From NCBI GenBank assembly GCA_965370955.1, contig CBDUWP010000048.1, positions 1-10,581 of the forward strand: a stretch of 10,581 nt of DNA, written 5' to 3'. Source of the DNA: CBDUWP01 sp965370955 (GTDB lineage: Bacteria; Planctomycetota; Phycisphaerae; Sedimentisphaerales; Anaerobacaceae). Positions within the stretch are counted from its first letter, which is position 1. Each line of letters begins with the position of its first letter. A program made the translations under genes and the position numbers. Below the pieces are notes generated by a model. It saw only the letters and a program-made list of their open reading frames with translations. It made no database searches and was not told where the DNA came from. Of this stretch, positions 6,573 to 10,581 are shown piece after piece.

Positions 6573-9347
6573 TTAAAGTTTTTTAGCTTTTTTGGCGGCA
6601 ATGTTTTCTTCTGCTGTCACTGCCGGCTTATATGGTATTTCAATCTTGAACATTGCCCCTTTATCTACTCCCGGGCTTGTAACTGAGAGCGTTCCGCCCA
6701 TTTCTTTCAAAGCCAGAAAACCGCTATGCAATCCAAATCCGTGTCCGTCTTTTTTTGATGTAAATCCATGCGTAAAGATTTTGTCCAAATTTTCTTTTGC
6801 GATTCCAATCCCTGTATCTGCAATTTCGATTGTTATTTCCGTATCATTTCGATAGGCCTTGATATTGATTAGTTTTCTTGCTCTTTCCGCTACTGCATCT
6901 ACGGCATTATTGATTATATTGACCAGCACTTGCAATAGTTTTTGTTTGTTGGTACATATTTCTCCAATGCCGGCTACTTGTTTATGTAATTCAATTTGTT
7001 TAAATATTTTGCGATTTGATTTTGCGATTTGGACCGCCATCTCAACAATTTCTTCAATGCTCACATACATTTCGACTCCTGTGGATTTTGCATAGAGCTG
7101 CTGCATTTGAATAATATCTTTTATATGGTCAACATTTTGATTTAGCTCTTGCAGGTTTTGCAACATGTCTTCTTGTTCATCGCATATATGCTTCACCACT
7201 TCTACGAGATACACTGGAATATGTTTTCCTTTAGCATCTTCGGTGAAAAAACCAGCCAAATTGGTAGTGTTTTCTGCAATTATATTAGCTAACACATTTA
7301 AATTCTTAATTTCAGATTCTTGGATTTTTTCTGTAACAAGTTCTGCTGATACATTAATGCTGTTCAATACATTTCCGACATTATGTAATAATACCGTTGC
7401 CACTTCCGACATTCCTGCTTTGTGCGAAGATCCAACGAGATTATTCTGTGTTGCTTTTAACTTTTTATTTACGACCTCAAATTTATTTCGTTCTTCGATC
7501 AATTCTTCTTTTGCTTTTTTTTGTTCGGTAATATCGACAAACACTTCTAACAATAAGGATTCATTTTCCAGATTTATTTTTCTGACACTTTTCAATATTG
7601 GCACTAGTTTGCCGTCTTTGTCGACCAATATTCTTTCGGAGCTATCCAGTTTCAGTCCACAATCTAAGATGGGGCAATTATTTTCATTTGCCGGACAGAA
7701 AGTTTTATAGCATACATGTCCCACGACCTGTTCTGTATCTAGATAGCCCATCATGTCCAGCCCTGCTTGATTGACATGTCTGACAATTTTATTTTTATCG
7801 ATTACCGTTACTCCAAACGGCACAGTATTCATTAGTGTTTGCAGGGTTTTTTGTGATTTCTCAATTTCTTTTTGTGCTTTAGAGTTTTCTGAGTTCATCA
7901 TGGTTTGTGACACGAAGTCTGCCATTTTTGTAACGAATATAATTTCATCTGTTTTCCACATTCGTTGTTCGCCGAACTGTTCCACACATATCATTCCAGC
8001 CAGTTTACCTTTTATATAGATAGCAGCATCCAGAGATGATTTAATATTTCTCGCCGCGAAATAATCTGCCAATTCTTTCATTCTTGGATCAGTTGTCACA
8101 TCGGTTGCATTGATTGGCCGCCCTGATTTTATGGCAGTAAGATACTGTGGACAACCGGTAATGTGCAGGTCTTTTTCATTAGTGTGTTCGTTTTGTTTAT
8201 TGGAAAAAATATCCACGCATTTTATCCAATCTTTGGTATCATTTAGAAACCAGATGCCGCTTCTTCCTGCTGCCAGTGTTTTACAAACTACCTCGTTAAT
8301 ATATTTCACGATTTGTTCATCATTTTTATCTAACAGAATATCATTATCCAAAAATTCAATGATTGCTTCTTGTTGTCGTTTGGTTCTATTAAGCGTATTT
8401 AGTTTTTCAATTTCTTCCCTTTTTCTTCGCGAAATATCTCGAATGAACACGAGTGTAATATTTTGTTCATCTAGTTTCAGTTTTCTTAATGATATTTCCG
8501 CCTCGAATTGATTTCCATTTCCTCTTATTAGTTTACAGTCAATATATCTTCTTTGGTCTACCAGCACATTGTGTGTCACTTGGTTTATCAAATTGAACCT
8601 TTTGTTTTCATTTAATTCCTCTTTTGCCACGTATGTACTAATGTTTTTATCTACGATATCGGTTTTACAGCAAGCCAGCATTTGACAAGCCACATTATTG
8701 CAATCTACGATCACATTACTATCGACTAATAAGATGGCATCGCTGGCATGTTCAAATAATAATCGATGTTTTTGTTCGCTGGCTACCAGCTCTTTTGCTG
8801 CGTTAATTCTTTGGAGTACCACACTGGATAGTTTAAGATAATTTTGGACTAAATCTTTTTGTTTTAATTTTTGTCCGGGCGGCATTTGCACCATTCCCGC
8901 CGCCACGAGTTCATTTTCCCTAACAAAGGATATTCTATAACAGGGTCCGTGTTTTTGTTGGTCCTCTTCGACGATTGCCTGTGGAAAGAAATGTGCTAAA
9001 CATTGTTTGTGATCTTGACATATTTTAATCGGCGCCCCCTTAAACAGCTCCACAACCTTCTCACCAATCTTATGGAATAAGTACTGTTCACTGAGATCGT
9101 TTGCCAAGCTGTCAGTATCTTTCATAGCCGTTCTCAGTTGCAGCGTCTGAGAGGCTGTATTAAATGAAGCAATTGCGGTATATTCTGCTTTACAAATTCT
9201 CAATAAATTTTGACATAGAATAAGATAAGTTTGCGCCTCTTGTGCATTTTCGACGTCGATAACTGTATCGTACAGAACCCGAAACGCTTCGTTGCGTCGT
9301 TCAAATACTGCATCCGCATAATCTGTTTTCGTCACTTTGTTTGCCAT
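6573..9347 (-). CDS. soluble multi-sensor histidine kinase (GAF-like, PAS, GAF, PAS, HisKA-type, HATPase)
   Basis: A 924-aa two-component sensor kinase with no membrane segment or signal peptide, so it senses an internal cue. The order is: a GAF-like region (about 15-185, with C45, C52, C110, C116, C136); PAS 1 (about 190-308, from HRLLFEHASDAILLVD to FIRDISRRK); GAF (about 325-485, SGIWFLND, VTTDPRM, GKLAGMICVEQ); and PAS 2 (about 497-610, MNTVPFGVTVIDKN to VDITEQKK) with C546, C551, C558, C563. A coiled coil (610-635) follows. The phosphoacceptor is H655 in LLHNVGNVLNSI. In the ATPase domain the N-box is NIINNAVDA (810-818), G1 is DTGIGI (844-849), the F-box is FTHGFT (858-863) and G2 is GHGFGLHSG (868-876). 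No response regulator is nearby, so it is an orphan kinase. An in-frame TAA lies 9 nt before the ATG at 9347, fixing the longest start; no good Shine-Dalgarno precedes it. Confidence 0.95.
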   Translation of the reverse strand: MANKVTKTDYADAVFERRNEAFRVLYDTVIDVENAQEAQTYLILCQNLLRICKAEYTAIASFNTASQTLQLRTAMKDTDSLANDLSEQYLFHKIGEKVVELFKGAPIKICQDHKQCLAHFFPQAIVEEDQQKHGPCYRISFVRENELVAAGMVQMPPGQKLKQKDLVQNYLKLSSVVLQRINAAKELVASEQKHRLLFEHASDAILLVDSNVIVDCNNVACQMLACCKTDIVDKNISTYVAKEELNENKRFNLINQVTHNVLVDQRRYIDCKLIRGNGNQFEAEISLRKLKLDEQNITLVFIRDISRRKREEIEKLNTLNRTKRQQEAIIEFLDNDILLDKNDEQIVKYINEVVCKTLAAGRSGIWFLNDTKDWIKCVDIFSNKQNEHTNEKDLHITGCPQYLTAIKSGRPINATDVTTDPRMKELADYFAARNIKSSLDAAIYIKGKLAGMICVEQFGEQRMWKTDEIIFVTKMADFVSQTMMNSENSKAQKEIEKSQKTLQTLMNTVPFGVTVIDKNKIVRHVNQAGLDMMGYLDTEQVVGHVCYKTFCPANENNCPILDCGLKLDSSERILVDKDGKLVPILKSVRKINLENESLLLEVFVDITEQKKAKEELIEERNKFEVVNKKLKATQNNLVGSSHKAGMSEVATVLLHNVGNVLNSINVSAELVTEKIQESEIKNLNVLANIIAENTTNLAGFFTEDAKGKHIPVYLVEVVKHICDEQEDMLQNLQELNQNVDHIKDIIQMQQLYAKSTGVEMYVSIEEIVEMAVQIAKSNRKIFKQIELHKQVAGIGEICTNKQKLLQVLVNIINNAVDAVAERARKLINIKAYRNDTEITIEIADTGIGIAKENLDKIFTHGFTSKKDGHGFGLHSGFLALKEMGGTLSVTSPGVDKGAMFKIEIPYKPAVTAEENIAAKKAKKL

Positions 9348-9604
9348 ATTATCTTATCTGGCCTGCCCCTCATCCATCCGCCTAATCACGAAGTGAGTTC
9401 CATTTTTGCTCTTTCATCATTCCGTTATGTTATTGTACGAATCCATCCTTTCTTACAGACCATATCGCCTTAAATTCAAGGTATATTTGGCTCGGCAGTG
9501 TTTATTTCCCTAAACTTTTCAGCCCATTTCCCTGCTGGCGGTATCAGAGGATTTTTTATCGGCCAAGCTGAATCGCCGCCGACATGCGATTGCTAATATA
9601 GGAC

Positions 9605-9651
9605 TTTATTTTTCCTTCGTAATACTACATCGCTAAGGGTGTAGTGGTTTA
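9605..9651 (+). repeat. structured intergenic repeat, copy B (47 nt)
   Basis: Second direct copy of the element at 6523-6568, in the same orientation, 3,082 nt away. It can form a perfect 6-bp stem, ACTACA (9624-9629) with TGTAGT (9640-9645), around the 10-nt loop TCGCTAAGGG, which is identical in both copies. The two copies flank exactly one gene, the histidine kinase. Confidence 0.85.
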
Positions 9652-9753
9652 CTATATTGCATCGTTATGAATTTCGGCTGGGGTTTGCCCTTGATGGGTA
9701 TGTGCCAATCTCTCGCACCAAAACATGTTACTACTATGGTTAAACCATTACAC
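9639..9753. repeat. large imperfect inverted repeat downstream of the HAD gene
   Basis: GTGTAGTGGTTTACTATA (9639-9656) pairs with TATGGTTAAACCATTACAC (9735-9753) with two mismatches and one gap, leaving a 78-nt interior. The right arm is itself a palindrome, ATGGTT-A-AACCAT (9736-9748). The left arm overlaps the end of repeat copy B. It begins 6 nt after the HAD stop on the minus strand and might act as a 3' hairpin. No flanking target duplication is visible. Confidence 0.6.
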
Positions 9754-9759
9754 ATTCAG

Positions 9760-10518
9760 TTATAGATTAAAAACTGGCAAGAGTTCTGCGATTTCATTGA
9801 TGATATAATCTGGCTTGACTTCTTTTAGATATGGCTCTGGCAGATAGTCATAATTGTTCCATATTCCCACCATGCCAAACTTTTGCGGCCTTTGAACATC
9901 CCACAGAAGATTATCTCCCACGAACCACATTTCTTCTGGCGGCACTTGTAATTTTTCGATTGCCTTTAGATAAATTTTATCTTCTGGTTTTCCATACCCC
10001 AACACTCCTTCGATAAGTATCAGGTCGAAAAATTGTTCCAGATTAAATCGTTTGACTTTTTCCTGCTGATATTTTTTTGCTCCATTTGTCACCAGAGCCA
10101 TTTTTATATTTGTTGTTTTTAATTTTTTTAGTGTTTCGATTGAGTTTGGAAACAGCGTGATAGCTTTTTGCCTTTTTTCGGAATATACATCTGCAATTTC
10201 TTCTGCCAGTTTTCGTCCTAAATTTATTTCTTCAAATGCGATCGTCACAATATGCCTCATTGTGTTATCCATTTGTTTTCTGCCTGTTCTATGCCTATCT
10301 GGATCTGACCAGAACCATTTTCTTACTTTCAGGATTTGCCTTTGTATTACTTGCGGCTTTTGCCCATTGAAAGATTCTTTGTATTGATAACACACCTCTT
10401 CCCAAGGCTTCTCTGATGCATGCCTATACGACGAGATAGTATCATCGAGATCGAATAGGATTGCTTTTGGAACGGAGCATGAACCTCGCTGTAGTTTTTT
10501 ATTTTTTTGATTTGCCAT
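9760..10518 (-). CDS. HAD-superfamily hydrolase (phosphatase-like, subfamily IA)
   Basis: A 252-aa cytoplasmic HAD phosphatase. Motif I is LFDLDDTIS with nucleophile D23 and acid/base D25. Motif II is ALVTNG with T144. Motif III is GKPED with K177. Motif IV is FVGDNLLWDV with D202 and D207. The helical cap between motifs I and II (about 35-120) and the length point to subfamily IA, close to YjjG/N-acylneuraminate-9-phosphatase-like and pyrimidine-5'-nucleotidase-like members. The substrate cannot be told from sequence. The ATG at 10518 is the only start that keeps motif I well placed; the AT-rich upstream region offers no clear Shine-Dalgarno. It is separated from the kinase by 412 nt and from an upstream gene by a terminator. 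Confidence 0.9.
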   Translation of the reverse strand: MANQKNKKLQRGSCSVPKAILFDLDDTISSYRHASEKPWEEVCYQYKESFNGQKPQVIQRQILKVRKWFWSDPDRHRTGRKQMDNTMRHIVTIAFEEINLGRKLAEEIADVYSEKRQKAITLFPNSIETLKKLKTTNIKMALVTNGAKKYQQEKVKRFNLEQFFDLILIEGVLGYGKPEDKIYLKAIEKLQVPPEEMWFVGDNLLWDVQRPQKFGMVGIWNNYDYLPEPYLKEVKPDYIINEIAELLPVFNL

Positions 10519-10547
10519 AACTTTTTAGGTGGCTTACCTATTATCTT

Positions 10548-10581
10548 AAAAAAACCCCGCAGTGACTCCATTCACCACAGG
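10548..10581 (-). terminator. intrinsic terminator of a gene off the right edge
   Basis: On the minus strand CCTGTGGTGA (10581-10572), a 6-nt loop ATGGAG, TCACTGCGGG (10565-10556) and one more G are followed by seven T's (10554-10548). The arms pair over 10 positions, three of them G-T wobbles, and the stem may extend past the window edge. This is a standard rho-independent terminator. It ends only 29 nt before the HAD start codon, so it could also work as an attenuator for that gene. Confidence 0.75.

Larger units (their letters stand above)
9348..9759. other. 412-nt intergenic region between kinase and HAD genes
   Basis: No convincing gene. It contains, left to right: a possible -10 for the kinase on the minus strand (TACAAT at 9437-9432, without a good -35); an AATCGC/GCGATT stem (9571-9576 with 9586-9591, 9-nt loop); repeat copy B (9605-9651); and a large imperfect inverted repeat (9639-9753). 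Several reading frames of 20-40 codons are open but lack a start with a ribosome site. The relatively large size and the structured repeats suggest an old insertion or recombination site. Confidence 0.6.

Noticed and set aside
9382..9420. 12-codon frame MMKEQKWNSLRD before the kinase
   Set aside because: No clear Shine-Dalgarno and no coding signal; short frames like this are common by chance.
9514..9633. Plus-strand open frame ending ...GLYFSFVILHR that runs into repeat copy B
   Set aside because: No ATG, GTG or TTG with a ribosome site near its start, and the same bases in copy A are not continuous with a similar protein.
1..10581. CRISPR array, tRNA, rRNA or riboswitch
   Set aside because: No regularly spaced repeats, no tRNA-like cloverleaf and no known riboswitch core seen by eye on either strand.

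Overview
The window is a moderately AT-rich bacterial chromosome segment. It looks like a planctomycete, probably of the Phycisphaerae/Sedimentisphaerales type. Three things suggest this: an exported protein ending in a dockerin-like repeat pair and an aromatic 'WL-E-C' tail, a common arrangement in that group; the start of an omega subunit reading MIEELKNTKLAEKVGG; and the compact order tpiA-secG-yicC-gmk-rpoZ. The taxonomic call is inference; no rRNA or other marker is present.

Positions 1-2711, minus strand, form a tight housekeeping operon read right to left: tpiA (glycolysis), secG (translocon), yicC (RNase), gmk (GMP kinase) and the first codons of rpoZ. The genes are closely packed, with a 4-nt ATGA overlap at gmk/rpoZ and a possible GTGA overlap at secG/yicC. 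Upstream lies pheA (bifunctional chorismate mutase/prephenate dehydratase), with its own sigma-70-like promoter and a better start than the longest reading frame suggests.

Positions 4010-5282, minus strand, hold two accessory genes: a small ASCH-domain protein with no ordinary start codon ahead of its conserved N-terminus, and a membrane protein with an N-terminal zinc ribbon and a bacterial PH domain. A divergent promoter region (5283-5430) separates these from a plus-strand gene for a 361-aa secreted protein of an uncharacterised 'GHTSHGSQ' type with a C-terminal dockerin.

Positions 6523-9759: convergent to that gene is a 924-aa soluble multi-sensor histidine kinase (GAF-like, PAS, GAF, PAS with a four-Cys loop, HisKA-type helix pair, HATPase). 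It lies between two direct copies of a 46/47-nt structured repeat. The 412-nt intergenic region upstream of the kinase carries the second copy, a large imperfect inverted repeat and no convincing gene.

Positions 9760-10581: an HAD-superfamily phosphatase on the minus strand, and at the right edge an intrinsic terminator of an upstream gene, only 29 nt before the HAD start.

The most unusual signals are the paired structured repeats around the kinase, a 28-nt sequence shared (27/28) between the gmk leader and the ASCH gene, the non-canonical start of the ASCH gene, and the dockerin-tagged secreted protein of unknown activity. I did not see a clear new multi-gene system.
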